The notes under the pieces were generated by a model, which was given only the letters and a program-made list of their open reading frames with translations, was not told where the DNA came from and did not search any database. The position numbers and the translations under genes were made by a program. From contig NZ_BSFE01000003.1 in NCBI RefSeq assembly GCF_027922185.1, positions 372,001-436,000 of the forward strand: a stretch of 64,000 nt of DNA, in the 5' to 3' direction. Of the stretch, positions 24,760 through 34,012 are shown one piece after another. Source of the stretch: Maricaulis virginensis (GTDB lineage: Bacteria > Pseudomonadota > Alphaproteobacteria > Caulobacterales > Maricaulaceae). The first letter of the stretch is position 1. Every line of letters starts with the position of its first letter.

Positions 24760-25686
24760 ATGGACACGACCCAATGGCCCGAGGCCCTCGTCAAATTCGG
24801 TATTGAAGACCCGTTCGAACCGGCCCGTACGGCGCCGCGCATGCGTCAGGCCCTGCGCAACGCCACGCCGCACATGGATGTGAAGGCGCCGGATCTCGAA
24901 GCGGTCGAGGACTTCGCCATTCCGGGGCCGGCGGGCGATATCCCGGTGCGTCTCTACATTCCCTTCGGGTCAGAGGGGCCGGCGCCGCTGACGCTCTACA
25001 TGCATGGCGGCGGCTATGTGATCGGCGATCTGGACACGCATGACCGCGAATGCCGGCGGCTGGCCGCGCACAGCGGCGCACGCCTGATGGCGATCGATTA
25101 CCGCCTGGCGCCGGAGCATCCCTTTCCCGCCGCGATCGAGGACACGCTGGCCGCCTTCGACTGGCTGGTCTCGGATGAGGGCCAGACGCGCGCCGGCGCC
25201 GACCCGCAGCGCATCGCCGTGGCCGGTGACAGTGCGGGCGGTGGCCTGGCCGCCATGCTCACCCAGGCGCGGCGCGAGCAGATCCGCTTCCAGCTGCTGA
25301 TCTATCCGCTGCTGCAGCTGGTTGAACGGCGCAAGCCGCGGCTGAAGGCGCTGGAGGGCCACCTGCTGGCGGCCTTCACGCTGGAGAAGATCGCGCTGGC
25401 CTATCTGCCCGATCCGGAGCTGGCAAAGGATCCGCGGGTCTCGCCCCTGTTCGAGAGCGATCTGGCCGGCCTGCCGAAGACGCATATCTTTGCGGCAGAG
25501 CTCGACCCGCTGCTGGATGAGGGCAAGGCCTATCGCGACCGGCTGATCGCGCTGGGCCTGCCGGTCGACTACACGCTGGGCAAGGGATTGCCGCACGGCT
25601 ATTTCAATCTCACGGCCGTGCTGCCGGGCGCCAAGGCGCTGGTCGATGCCGCCGCCGTGGCGCTGGGCGACGGGCTGCGCGGCTGA
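24760..25686 (+). CDS. Alpha/beta hydrolase (hormone-sensitive-lipase family esterase)
   Basis: The 308-residue protein has the HSL oxyanion motif HGGGYV at about residue 82 and the nucleophile elbow GDSAGGG with Ser158. The acid Asp is in ELDPLLDEG and the His in GLPHGYFN. It lacks a signal peptide, so it is a cytoplasmic carboxylesterase for short acyl esters. The start ATG at 24760 has no strong ribosome site. Confidence 0.88.
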   Translation: MDTTQWPEALVKFGIEDPFEPARTAPRMRQALRNATPHMDVKAPDLEAVEDFAIPGPAGDIPVRLYIPFGSEGPAPLTLYMHGGGYVIGDLDTHDRECRRLAAHSGARLMAIDYRLAPEHPFPAAIEDTLAAFDWLVSDEGQTRAGADPQRIAVAGDSAGGGLAAMLTQARREQIRFQLLIYPLLQLVERRKPRLKALEGHLLAAFTLEKIALAYLPDPELAKDPRVSPLFESDLAGLPKTHIFAAELDPLLDEGKAYRDRLIALGLPVDYTLGKGLPHGYFNLTAVLPGAKALVDAAAVALGDGLRG

Positions 25687-25726
25687 TCCGTTTGCATTCG
25701 GGCGGGCAAGCGCCTAGCTCGGTAGC

Positions 25727-27163
25727 ATGACCGTTTCCGCGACCTACCGCCCCGATCCGCGCTTCGCGGCCCTCGGCGAAGACTTCTCCGACCCGGTGCG
25801 TCCGGCCGGTTTCCCCGAGGCGCATCTGCGCTTCTGGAATGACCGCTGGTCCGGGCCTGTCGGCCTCGACGCGCTGGATGCGGCCGAACGCGCCGCGCAT
25901 TTCCACCGCTTCGAACCCCTGCCGGACAACCAGCCGCAGCCGCGCGCCATGCGCTATCACGGCCACCAGTTCCGCACCTATAATCCCGATCTCGGCGACG
26001 GGCGCGGCTTCCTGTTTGCGCAATTGCGCGACGACCGGGACCGCCTGCTGGACCTGGCGACCAAGGGCTCGGGCACGACACCCTGGTCTCGGTCCGGCGA
26101 CGGCCGGCTGACGCTGAAAGGCGCCATGCGCGAAGTGCTGGCGGCGGAGATGCTGGAGGCGCTGGGCGTCTACACCTCCAAGGCCTTTGCCGTGTTCGAG
26201 ACGGGCGAGGCCCTGCAGCGCAATGATGAGCCCTCGCCGACACGCTCGGCCGTGCTCACCCGGCTCGGTCATTCCCACGTCCGTCTCGGCACGTTCCAGC
26301 GTCATGCCTTCGAACACGCGTCCGAGCGGGTCGAGGCCCTGATCGGGCATGTGATCGAGAGCTATTATCCCGGCCTCGCCGAGGCTGAAGACCGCCCTGC
26401 CGCGCTGCTGGAGGCGGTGATTGCCGCCAACGCCCGGATGACGGCGGGCTGGATGGCCGCCGGCTTCGTGCACGGCGTGCTCAATACCGACAATATCAAT
26501 GTCACCGGCGAGAGTTTCGACTATGGCCCCTGGCGTTTCCTGCCGCACTACGAGCCCGGCTTCACGGCGGCCTATTTCGACCATTCCGGGCTCTATTGCT
26601 TCGCGCGTCAGCCGGAGGCCGTGTACTGGGCGCTGCAGCAGTTCGCCGGCGCATTGTCGCTGGTGGGCGACCGGTCCAACCTGGAGACCGCCCTGGCCGG
26701 CTTCCCCGCCATCTACCGCACAGCCCTGCTGGAGGCTTTCCTGGCCCGCTTCGGCCTGGCGTCGGCGGGAGAGGCGGCGGACGAGGCGCTGCTGCGGGCG
26801 TTTCTGGCCTTCATGGAGGGTTCGCAGTTGCCCTGGGAAGGCGTGATCTTCGACTGGTTCTGCGGCGAAGCCTCGGCAGAGCGGGCAATGTCGGGGCCGC
26901 GGGCCTCGGCCTATGCCGGCGACACATTCAACGCCTGGCGCGCAGCGATGGCGGCGCATGATCCGGTGCGTCCGGAACGGCTCGGCCATGCCGTGTTCGG
27001 GCAGGACGAGCCGGTCGCGATGACGATCGAGGTGGTCGAGGAGACCTGGTCGGCGATCGACGCGGCCGATGACTGGTCGCGCTTCGAGCAGCGCATCGCG
27101 GACATCCGGGCCGCCGGCGAGGGCTATGATCTGGGCCGGGGACGGCTAGGATTTCGTCCATGA
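25727..27163 (+). CDS. selO: Protein adenylyltransferase SelO (YdiU/UPF0061)
   Basis: The 478-residue pseudokinase-fold protein matches SelO, which transfers AMP to Ser, Thr or Tyr of redox-related proteins. The GHQF motif, the nucleotide loop KGSGTTPWSRSGDGR, the GVLNTDNI catalytic segment and metal-binding DYGPW are all present. The length equals that of the E. coli protein. The bacterial form has no selenocysteine. It overlaps pgeF by 4 bases. Confidence 0.92.
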   Translation: MTVSATYRPDPRFAALGEDFSDPVRPAGFPEAHLRFWNDRWSGPVGLDALDAAERAAHFHRFEPLPDNQPQPRAMRYHGHQFRTYNPDLGDGRGFLFAQLRDDRDRLLDLATKGSGTTPWSRSGDGRLTLKGAMREVLAAEMLEALGVYTSKAFAVFETGEALQRNDEPSPTRSAVLTRLGHSHVRLGTFQRHAFEHASERVEALIGHVIESYYPGLAEAEDRPAALLEAVIAANARMTAGWMAAGFVHGVLNTDNINVTGESFDYGPWRFLPHYEPGFTAAYFDHSGLYCFARQPEAVYWALQQFAGALSLVGDRSNLETALAGFPAIYRTALLEAFLARFGLASAGEAADEALLRAFLAFMEGSQLPWEGVIFDWFCGEASAERAMSGPRASAYAGDTFNAWRAAMAAHDPVRPERLGHAVFGQDEPVAMTIEVVEETWSAIDAADDWSRFEQRIADIRAAGEGYDLGRGRLGFRP

Positions 27164-27948
27164 CGCTCGATCTGATTCGCATGCCGGTGCTCGACCGGCC
27201 CGGCATCGTCCACGCCTTCACCACGCGTACGGGCGGTGTCAGCGAGGGCCCCTATGCCTCGCTCAACCTCACCCGGTCGCGCGGCGACGATCCGGCGCAT
27301 ATCTCGCAAAACCGCGAGCGCGTGCGCGCGGCGTTGGGGCTGGATCATCTCGCCTTTGCCGTGCAGGTGCATGGCCGCGATGTCGTTGCTGTCGAGGGCT
27401 GGCCGAAGGGCGATCAGCCGGCGGGCGAGGGCGATGCGCTGATCACCGACAGGCCCGGCCTGGGTCTGGTCTGCCAGACAGCCGACTGCACGCCCATCCT
27501 GCTGTTCGATCCCGTGCGCCGTGCCGTCGCGGCGATCCATTCCGGCTGGCGCGGCACGGTGGTCAATGTCGCCGCCGCGACGATCGATGCCATGACGGAT
27601 CGCTATGGCACGCGTCCCGCCGACCTGCTGGCCGCCATCGGCCCGTCGATATCGCCCGCGAATTACCGCGTCGGACCGGAAGTCGTGGCCGCGTTCGAGG
27701 CGGCGTTCGAAAATACCGGTGGCATCGTCTCGCCGCGCGATCCGGAAGGCGGCGCCCAGCTGGATGTCGCCGAGGCCTGCCGCCGCCAGCTGGTGCTGGC
27801 CGGTGTGCCGGAGGGCGCGATCGAACGCTCCCCCCTGTGCACCTATGGCGAAGAGGCCCGCCTGTTCTCCGCCCGCCGCGCCCACCATCGTGGCGAGAGC
27901 GGGCTGTTCGGCGGTCAGGCGGGCATTATCGCCCTGACCGGGGCTTGA
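27160..27948 (+). CDS. pgeF: Peptidoglycan editing factor PgeF (multicopper-oxidase-like, YfiH)
   Basis: The 262-residue protein contains the DUF152/YfiH metal-site motifs: His in VQVHG, Cys in QTADCTPILL, and His in IHSGWRGT. PgeF proteins remove mis-incorporated L-Ser from UDP-MurNAc peptides in E. coli; others were reported as purine nucleoside or polyphenol enzymes. The start ATG lies within the selO stop (ATGA). Confidence 0.9.
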   Translation: MTLDLIRMPVLDRPGIVHAFTTRTGGVSEGPYASLNLTRSRGDDPAHISQNRERVRAALGLDHLAFAVQVHGRDVVAVEGWPKGDQPAGEGDALITDRPGLGLVCQTADCTPILLFDPVRRAVAAIHSGWRGTVVNVAAATIDAMTDRYGTRPADLLAAIGPSISPANYRVGPEVVAAFEAAFENTGGIVSPRDPEGGAQLDVAEACRRQLVLAGVPEGAIERSPLCTYGEEARLFSARRAHHRGESGLFGGQAGIIALTGA

Positions 27949-27952
27949 GCCG

Positions 27953-29164
27953 TCAGGCGTTCTGGACGGCCCGCGGTTTCGGGAGCAGACGGCAGGCGAG
28001 ATCGCCCGAGGCCGCGCTCCACACCCGCAGCGCCCATTCCAGGGGACCCTGTTTCGACACCGACAGCCACAGCCGGGCGAAGACGATCAGCGCGACGGCG
28101 CCCAGCAAGGCTGCGGCCGTGATGCCGTAGCGGTCGAACGGGCCCAGCGCCAGGCCGGCACCGGTGAAGACGAAGAGCGCGATCGCCGTGCCGCCCAGAT
28201 AGAGCGTCAGGGCCAGGCGTCCGACCGGCGCCAGCGTCGCCATCAGCGCCGGGCGCAGGGCCGGGGCCCGCATCGCCAGCATGATCAGCGCGGCATGGCC
28301 CAGCACGATGAAGGGCTTGCCCAGCGTGGTCAGCGGATGGGATTTCACCACGATCTCGAACCCGCCGGCAGCCGCCATTGCGGCGACACCGCCGCACAGG
28401 GCGAAGCCGATGCCATAGCCCGCGGCCAGCAGGGCCGTCAGGCGTCCGGCCGGCCAGCCGGTGAAGGCGCCCAGACGGAACAGGCCCAGGCCCAGCAGCA
28501 TGTAGCTGCCCGCTTCCAGACATTTCCAGACGATGCCCGTCGACAGGCTCCAGGACTGGAATTGCACCAGGGAGAGGCGGACATGATCGAGATAGGAACC
28601 GGCATGATAGGCCGCCGCGTCGGCCAGGCTGGCCCCGGTCACCGGCGCGGTGGTCAGTTCATTGGTGAATTCGTGCAGCGCGAGCAGGCCGAACCCGCCC
28701 AGACCGCCCAGCACCAGAAGGCGCGGATCCAGCCGCGACAGGGCCAGGGCGACGACACCGGCCAGCGCATAGACGTGCAGGATGTCGGAGGCTTCGGCCA
28801 GCAGGATCACGTGGAAGACCAGACCGAAGGCGAACAGCCCGGCGGTGCGGGCCAGGTAGCGCGTATAGGTCTCGGTGAGGGCGACGCCTTCGCGCGGCCG
28901 CGTCATCATCCACAGCGAGACGCCGAAAAGCAGGGCGAACAGGCCGCGCATCGCATCGTCGACCAGGACCGAATTGAGGAACCAGATCACCTGTTCCCCG
29001 ATGGACCAGCCGAGAATGTCCGGGTGTTCGATTGCGAGAATGGATCCGCCCTTGGCCGGGAAGCGCGCAAACAGGAGACCGATCACGGCCAGGCCGCGCA
29101 GGACGTCGAGATGATCAAGCCGTTCGCGCTTGGCGACATGTTCGGCAGCGATGGATTGGGTCAT
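27953..29164 (-). CDS. DUF418/YeiB-type membrane protein
   Basis: The 403-residue protein has about ten membrane spans. It begins with the family pattern RLDHLDVLRGLAVIGLLF and ends with the DUF418 region (RLALTLYLGGTAIALFVF, then WLSVSKQGPLEWALRVW). Related proteins are found near transporters and are sometimes described as acyltransferase-like; substrate is unknown. It is monocistronic and converges on pgeF with a 4-bp gap. Confidence 0.87.
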   Translation of the reverse strand: MTQSIAAEHVAKRERLDHLDVLRGLAVIGLLFARFPAKGGSILAIEHPDILGWSIGEQVIWFLNSVLVDDAMRGLFALLFGVSLWMMTRPREGVALTETYTRYLARTAGLFAFGLVFHVILLAEASDILHVYALAGVVALALSRLDPRLLVLGGLGGFGLLALHEFTNELTTAPVTGASLADAAAYHAGSYLDHVRLSLVQFQSWSLSTGIVWKCLEAGSYMLLGLGLFRLGAFTGWPAGRLTALLAAGYGIGFALCGGVAAMAAAGGFEIVVKSHPLTTLGKPFIVLGHAALIMLAMRAPALRPALMATLAPVGRLALTLYLGGTAIALFVFTGAGLALGPFDRYGITAAALLGAVALIVFARLWLSVSKQGPLEWALRVWSAASGDLACRLLPKPRAVQNA

Positions 29165-29262
29165 GGCGCGCTGTCTCCTCCCGGGATTTCCCCTGCGAGG
29201 CGAGCAAGAAGAATGCCAGATCGGGCGTCCGCGCAGCGGACTGCCGTGAGATCGAAAGACTC

Positions 29263-29339
<77 letters not shown>

Positions 29340-29409
29340 GCCAGACGAGCGTCTTAGCCGGTTTTTCCGGACGGCTGAAGCCTGCGATGCGGGGATGGTG
29401 TGCGGACAC

Positions 29410-29436
29410 AAAAAAACGGCGAGCCTGAGCCCGCCG
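29410..29436 (-). terminator. Rho-independent terminator after the small MCP gene
   Basis: On the minus strand CGGCGGGC-TCAG-GCTCGCCG is followed by seven T. It lies 27 bp after the stop codon of the gene at 29464-30018. Confidence 0.85.
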
Positions 29437-29463
29437 CTTCTTTGCGTTCAACCTGGCGGATGC

Positions 29464-30018
29464 CTAGCCGATGGTCTGGCGCAGCGTGTTGAGCTGCTGG
29501 GCGACTTCCTGGGTTGCCTGGGTCATCTGGTCGACGGCGGCCTTGCCGCGGGCGACCGACTGGCCCGACCCGCGCACACCGTCGAGGATTTCCTTCACTT
29601 CGGTGTCCAGGGCGGCGATGCGCGAGGCAATGTCCTCGGTGGCCTTGGCGGTCTGGCCGGCCAGTGCCTTCACTTCGCCAGCGACAACGGCAAAGCCGCG
29701 GCCGGCTTCGCCGGCCCGGGCAGCCTCGATCGTCGCGTTGAGAGCGAGGAGGTTGGTCTGGCTGGCGATCGCCTCGATGGTCGACAGGATCGCATTGATG
29801 CGCTGGGACGCGTCGGTCAGTGCCTCGACGCGGCGCTCGAGAACCTGGCTGGACTCTTCCACCTGGTTCATGGCGTCGCGGGCGATCTGGGCTGCCTCGG
29901 CGCCCTGTGAGGCGCGGGCGGCCGTCTCGCCGACCGCTTCGGCGACCGCGCGGGAATTGCTGTCGGACGCGCCGGCCGGATGGGTCATCGCGTCGTCGGA
30001 ATAGGCATAGGCGTTCAT
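29464..30018 (-). CDS. Soluble methyl-accepting chemotaxis signalling domain protein without a sensor
   Basis: The 184-residue protein is almost only an MCP signalling hairpin. The conserved tip reads IASQTNLLALNATIEAARAG, followed by GRGFAVVAGEVKALA. There is no membrane span, PAS, globin or HAMP domain; about 30 polar residues precede the coiled coil. The tip should bind CheA and CheW, but the helices are shorter than in full receptors. It could be a cytoplasmic cluster component. It is followed by a strong terminator and is monocistronic. Confidence 0.82.
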   Translation of the reverse strand: MNAYAYSDDAMTHPAGASDSNSRAVAEAVGETAARASQGAEAAQIARDAMNQVEESSQVLERRVEALTDASQRINAILSTIEAIASQTNLLALNATIEAARAGEAGRGFAVVAGEVKALAGQTAKATEDIASRIAALDTEVKEILDGVRGSGQSVARGKAAVDQMTQATQEVAQQLNTLRQTIG

Positions 30019-30160
30019 CGTGGGAGCGTCCCTGATTGTTGGCTGCCCGGATCATTACGCGCAGATGGTAAACGGATTGGTAAACACGCGGGACGCAAGC
30101 GGGGCTTGCAATGCAATTACAAGTAGTATAGCCATGGAGTGAACGGAAAGCCGGAAAGCG

Positions 30161-30925
30161 ATGCGCGCGATCATGCCCCTCCTGTTTCTACTGGCCCTGG
30201 CGGCCTGCTCATTCGGTGCCGACCCTTTCACACCGGGTGAAAGCGGACAAGTCACTGAAGTTTCGGGTGCGTTGACGCTTGCCGTGGACACCGGCGACAA
30301 CGTGCTGGAGGTGCGTCTGGCCGAGCTGGATGCGCCGGACGAAGCCTTGAGCCGCTCGTTGCTGGAAGCGGAAGCGGCGGGTCATGCGGTGCGTCTCGCC
30401 TATGCGGGTCAGGAGCGCGATCGCTATGGCCGGGCGCTGGCGCAGGTGCATGTCAGGAACGAGGGCGGGGCGGACTCCTGGCTGCAGGCGCGTCTGGTCG
30501 AATCGGGGGCCGCCCGCGTGCTCAGCCACGCAGACAACCGGGCGGCGGCGCGCGACCTTCTGGTGCTCGAAAGCTTTGCGCGGGACCAGCGGCGCGGGCT
30601 TTGGGCGGACCCGGCCCATGCCGTGCGCGACACCCATCCCGATGCGCTGGCCCAGGACATCGGATCGGTGCAGCTGGTCGAGGGCCGGGTGGTGGAGGCG
30701 ACGCAATTACGCTCGGGCCGCATCTATCTCAACTTCGGGGCCGACTACCGCACCGATTTCACTGTCATGATCGAGGCGGAGGACGCGCCGGCCTTTCTCG
30801 AGGCCGGTCTGGGCCCGGATGCGCTGGAGACGCGCCGCATCCGGGTGCGTGGCTGGATCGAGGACGAGAACGGTCCGATGATCCGCATCGATCATCCCGA
30901 ACGGATCGAGGTCCTGGTCGATTGA
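30161..30925 (+). CDS. Lipoprotein with thermonuclease (SNase)-like domain
   Basis: The 254-residue protein has a lipobox (LALAAC, Cys at about residue 16), so it should be lipid-anchored. An SNase-like domain spans about residues 24-150 with VRLAELDAPD and DRYGRALAQV. These correspond to the Arg-35, Asp-40 and Arg-87 regions of staphylococcal nuclease. The catalytic Glu-43 position (after DAP) is Asp. The C-terminal about 100 residues form a second beta-rich domain with an EGRVVEATQ start. Nuclease activity is therefore uncertain. Confidence 0.8.
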   Translation: MRAIMPLLFLLALAACSFGADPFTPGESGQVTEVSGALTLAVDTGDNVLEVRLAELDAPDEALSRSLLEAEAAGHAVRLAYAGQERDRYGRALAQVHVRNEGGADSWLQARLVESGAARVLSHADNRAAARDLLVLESFARDQRRGLWADPAHAVRDTHPDALAQDIGSVQLVEGRVVEATQLRSGRIYLNFGADYRTDFTVMIEAEDAPAFLEAGLGPDALETRRIRVRGWIEDENGPMIRIDHPERIEVLVD

Positions 30926-31007
30926 GCCGGCCGGCCGTGTGCGGCCTGTGAAAGACCAGCCGTCCGCCTGCCGTCTCCGGCAGGCGTGGCCGGGATCAAA
31001 TCCGGGT

Positions 31008-31919
31008 TCAGTTCGGGATCAGTCCGCAGGCAGCCGGATCGCCGTGACGCTCGGTCAGGGCGCGGCGGATCTTGTCCAGCGCCGCATTCTCGATCTGGCG
31101 GACGCGCTCCTTGGAAATGCCCAGGCGGTCGCCCAGCATCTCCAGGGTCGAGCCCTCTTCGCTGAGACGGCGTTCACGGATGATCAGCTGTTCGCGCGGG
31201 TTCAGCGTGTCGATGGCCTGGCCCAGCCAGGCCTTGCGGCGCTCGCTGTCGGTCCGGTCCATCACCTCGTCCTCCGGCGCACAGGTCTCGTCCACCAGCA
31301 GGTCCTGCCACTGCATCTGGTCCTCTTCGCCGACCGGCGCATTGAGCGAACGGTCGACGGCGCTCAGGCGCGAGGCCATCATGTCCACATCCTCCTCGCG
31401 CACCTTCAGCTCCTCGGCGATCAGGCGGCGATTCTCCGGCGTCAGCCCGCCGCCATCGACATCGCCCGTGCGGGCCCGGATGCGGCGCAGGTTGAAAAAG
31501 AGGGATTTCTGGGCCGAGGTCGTGCCGGTGCGCACGATCGACCAGTTGCGCAGCACATAGTCCTGGATGCAGGAACGCACCCACCAGGTCACATAGGTGG
31601 AGAAGCGGACATCGCGGGAGGGATCGAACCGCTCCGCTGCTTTCATCAGGCCGATATTGCCTTCCTGGATCAGGTCGGAGAAGGGCAGGCCGTAGCGGCG
31701 GAAGCGGGCGGCCGTGGCGACGACGAGGCGCATATGAGCCTCGGTCAGCCGGTGCAGGGCGGCTTCGTCGCGATGCTCGGCCCAGCGGCGGGCGAGCTCC
31801 TGCTCCTCCTCGCGTGACAGGAGCGGCACCGCCATCGCGGCTTTGACAAAGCGCTGTTCGCCGGCATCGCGCTGGCGCGGGGCGGCGGTCGTCTCGGGGG
31901 CAGTCCGGGTTGCAGGCAT
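31008..31919 (-). CDS. rpoH: RNA polymerase sigma factor RpoH (sigma-32)
   Basis: The 303-residue heat-shock sigma factor has region 2 (LVVATAARFRRYGLPFSDLI, then FSTYVTWWVRSCIQDYVL) and region 4 (STLEMLGDRLGISKERVRQIE). The RpoH box QKSLFFNLRR distinguishes it from other sigmas. ATG 31919 was chosen because GGAGG lies 8 bases upstream. It directs transcription of chaperone and protease genes. It is transcribed away from the SNase-like gene's end; carD lies upstream in the same direction. Confidence 0.95.
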   Translation of the reverse strand: MPATRTAPETTAAPRQRDAGEQRFVKAAMAVPLLSREEEQELARRWAEHRDEAALHRLTEAHMRLVVATAARFRRYGLPFSDLIQEGNIGLMKAAERFDPSRDVRFSTYVTWWVRSCIQDYVLRNWSIVRTGTTSAQKSLFFNLRRIRARTGDVDGGGLTPENRRLIAEELKVREEDVDMMASRLSAVDRSLNAPVGEEDQMQWQDLLVDETCAPEDEVMDRTDSERRKAWLGQAIDTLNPREQLIIRERRLSEEGSTLEMLGDRLGISKERVRQIENAALDKIRRALTERHGDPAACGLIPN

Positions 31920-32012
31920 CCTCACATCCTCCTCACCAGCTCATACGGCGGGCAGGGCGGAGCGGATCACCGGGCGGGGCAGGGGGCAGTGCTGCCGCAA
32001 CGGATGCATAAA

Positions 32013-32039
32013 GAAAAACGCCCGGCCGGAGCCGGGCGT
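32013..32039 (-). terminator. Rho-independent terminator after carD
   Basis: On the minus strand ACGCCCGGC-TCCG-GCCGGGCGT, a perfect 9-bp stem, is followed by a T-rich run (TTTTCTTT). It separates carD from rpoH. Confidence 0.88.
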
Positions 32040-32067
32040 CTGTCTGGGCGTTGCAATGCGTGACGGA

Positions 32068-32586
32068 TCAGGCGGCTTTCTTGGCCAGCGAGACCGACAG
32101 CATTTCACGCGCCTTGTCGTGCTCGATATTCTCGACGGCGGCCAGTTCGCGGACCATGCGGTCCAGCGCGGATTCATAGAGCTGACGTTCGGAATAGGAC
32201 TGCTCGGGCTGGTCTTCTGCACGGTGCAGGTCGCGAACGACTTCGGCGATCATGATCAGGTCGCCCGAATTGATCTTCGCTTCGTATTCCTGTGCCCGGC
32301 GGCTCCACATGGTGCGCTTCACCTTGGCCTTGCCCTTCAGCGTCTTCATCGCGTCCTTCACGATACGATCGCTGGACAGCGGGCGCATGCCCGACGCGTC
32401 GGCCTTGGCGGTCGGCACGCGCAGCGTCATCTTATCCTGTTCGAACGTGACGACGTAGACTTCGATGTCGAAACCCGCGACTGTATCCTTCTCAACGCCC
32501 GTGACCTGACCGACACCGTGGGCCGGGTACACGATAAAGTCGCCTTGCTTGAAAGACTTGTTGTCGTTGGCGGTTTTTTTCGTCAT
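32068..32586 (-). CDS. CarD/CdnL-family RNA polymerase-binding regulator
   Basis: The 172-residue protein has an N-terminal RNA-polymerase-interacting Tudor-like domain (about 12-70, GDFIVYPAHGVGQVTGVE). A helical DNA-binding part follows with KVKRTMWSRRAQEYEAKI. CarD/CdnL stabilises open promoter complexes, mostly at growth genes such as rRNA operons. The Trp that wedges the minor groove (MWSRR) is present. ATG 32586 is the start; a strong terminator follows. Confidence 0.93.
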   Translation of the reverse strand: MTKKTANDNKSFKQGDFIVYPAHGVGQVTGVEKDTVAGFDIEVYVVTFEQDKMTLRVPTAKADASGMRPLSSDRIVKDAMKTLKGKAKVKRTMWSRRAQEYEAKINSGDLIMIAEVVRDLHRAEDQPEQSYSERQLYESALDRMVRELAAVENIEHDKAREMLSVSLAKKAA

Positions 32587-32776
32587 GGATGCTCTCTGGT
32601 TGGGCCTTCCTCGCCGGTGGTACCCAATAGCGCGCAGATCGCTCCCGAAGTTGTTCCGGCACCCACCCGGCTCCGAGATCGACTAATCCTGCGTGCAAGC
32701 CACCGCACAGAAAAGCGGGCAGCGCCACATGCACTGCCCATCAATCCGTGGAACATATCACAAACTACGGAAATTT

Positions 32777-32794
32777 CCAAACGGTAGCGTTTGG
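32777..32794. terminator. Hairpin between fdxA and carD
   Basis: CCAAACG-GTAG-CGTTTGG is an inverted repeat 15 bp after the fdxA stop. No T-run follows, so it is only a possible end or a binding site upstream of carD. Confidence 0.35.
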
Positions 32795-32808
32795 TTAACC
32801 CGGCGCGG

Positions 32809-33150
32809 CTAGTCGCCCGATCCGGGTTTTTCTGAGAAGTACTTCTCGTACTTGCCGTCTTCCTCGGCCATGGCATCGGCATCGGCGGGCGGATCCTTGC
32901 GCACCGTGATGTTCGGCCAGATCTCGGCGAATTTCGAGTTCACGGCCAGCCACTTGCCGTCCGGATCGTCCTCGGTGTCCGGCTTGATCGCCTCGACCGG
33001 GCATTCCGGTTCGCAGACGCCGCAATCGATGCACTCGTCCGGATGGATGACGAGGAAATTCTCACCCTCGTAGAAGCAGTCGACGGGGCAGACTTCGACA
33101 CAATCGGTATATTTGCAGCGCACGCAGGCGTCAGTGACGATATAGGTCAT
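32809..33150 (-). CDS. fdxA: Ferredoxin FdxA (7Fe type)
   Basis: The 113-residue ferredoxin has two cluster motifs: CVRCKYTDCVEVCPVDC with the spacing of the 3Fe-4S/4Fe-4S type, and CIDCGVCEPECPVEA. The C-terminal extension (EIWPNITVRKDPP) is characteristic of the Azotobacter FdI-like FdxA family. It is a soluble low-potential electron carrier. The start MTYIVTDAC at 33150 is the invariant family start. Confidence 0.95.
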   Translation of the reverse strand: MTYIVTDACVRCKYTDCVEVCPVDCFYEGENFLVIHPDECIDCGVCEPECPVEAIKPDTEDDPDGKWLAVNSKFAEIWPNITVRKDPPADADAMAEEDGKYEKYFSEKPGSGD

Positions 33151-33214
33151 GGCAGCCGGATTTCTTGGACGGGGCAGGTATGCCGGCGGGACATGGGCCG
33201 CAGGCGCGGTTTTG

Positions 33215-33664
33215 TCAACGGGGCCGCATGTGCGCTTCTGCACGCGAGCGGGCGAAGACGCGCTCCCGGTCGCCGACGGCGAGCAGGGGCGTGATGCGCC
33301 GGATGAAGGCATCCTCGAAGGGCGATTTCTCGCCATCGGCCAGCGCGACGCGCCACAGCTGTTCCACCAGGGCGACGCGTTCCTGCTTGTCCAGACAGGC
33401 CTTCACCACCTTGGTGAAGCTGTGATGATCGACCGCTGTCTCGGCCAGGCTCTCGGCCTGTTCAAGCACGCGGGCCGCCTTCTCGTCGGACATGGAAAAG
33501 GCCGCCGACAGGATGGCGCGGATCTGGTCCTGTTCGCAGTCGGCATAGATGCCGTCAGCCAGTGCGGCCTCGACAAGCAGGGTCGTCGCCGCGACGTGCG
33601 GATCGAGTTCGGGATGGGATTCGCCCGTCTCGGCAGTGAAGAGACGCTTGATGGATTCGAACAT
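33215..33664 (-). CDS. TerB-like (tellurite resistance TerB family) protein
   Basis: The 149-residue helical protein has the TerB-like pattern: AATTLLVEAALADGIYADCEQDQI, with acidic residues for metal binding, then LVEQLWRVALADGEKSPFED in the second half. The two acidic halves look like an internal repeat. Function is unproven; the domain is linked to stress responses at membranes. It lies between the S4 gene and fdxA on the same strand. Confidence 0.82.
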   Translation of the reverse strand: MFESIKRLFTAETGESHPELDPHVAATTLLVEAALADGIYADCEQDQIRAILSAAFSMSDEKAARVLEQAESLAETAVDHHSFTKVVKACLDKQERVALVEQLWRVALADGEKSPFEDAFIRRITPLLAVGDRERVFARSRAEAHMRPR

Positions 33665-33700
33665 GGCCGGGTCCTCTAAGGTCCGGGTTTATCGGCATAT

Positions 33701-34012
33701 TTACGCGGCGGGCTCGGCCGGCTCCCCGGCCTCGTCGAGCCGGCGATAGAGCAGGCGGGCTTCCGCCGCCGGGCCGCGCCGTTCGCCCAGGCCCAGGATT
33801 TCGAGCCGGACAATCTGATTATTCAGGGGGAGCGTCAATGTGTCGCCCTCACGAACCAGCGCCGAAGCCTTGGTAATGCGGCGTGTTGTCCCGGCGGTCT
33901 CGATACGAATCTGCCCCTTCGTCACGATACGGGTGGCCAGGGTGCGGGTCTTGAACAGGCGGGCGTGCCATAGCCAGACATCCAGCCGCTGTGCGTTGCC
34001 CGCCTCGCTCAC
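33701..34012 (-). CDS. S4-domain RNA-binding protein (Hsp15-like)
   Basis: The 103-residue protein has an S4 fold (QRLDVWLWHARLFKTRTLA, then GDTLTL). The Hsp15 family binds 50S subunits with stalled nascent chains, allowing their recycling. The C-terminal tail is acidic and short. It overlaps the helicase stop by 4 bases, so the two are translated together, as in many alphaproteobacteria. Confidence 0.88.
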   Translation of the reverse strand: MSEAGNAQRLDVWLWHARLFKTRTLATRIVTKGQIRIETAGTTRRITKASALVREGDTLTLPLNNQIVRLEILGLGERRGPAAEARLLYRRLDEAGEPAEPAA

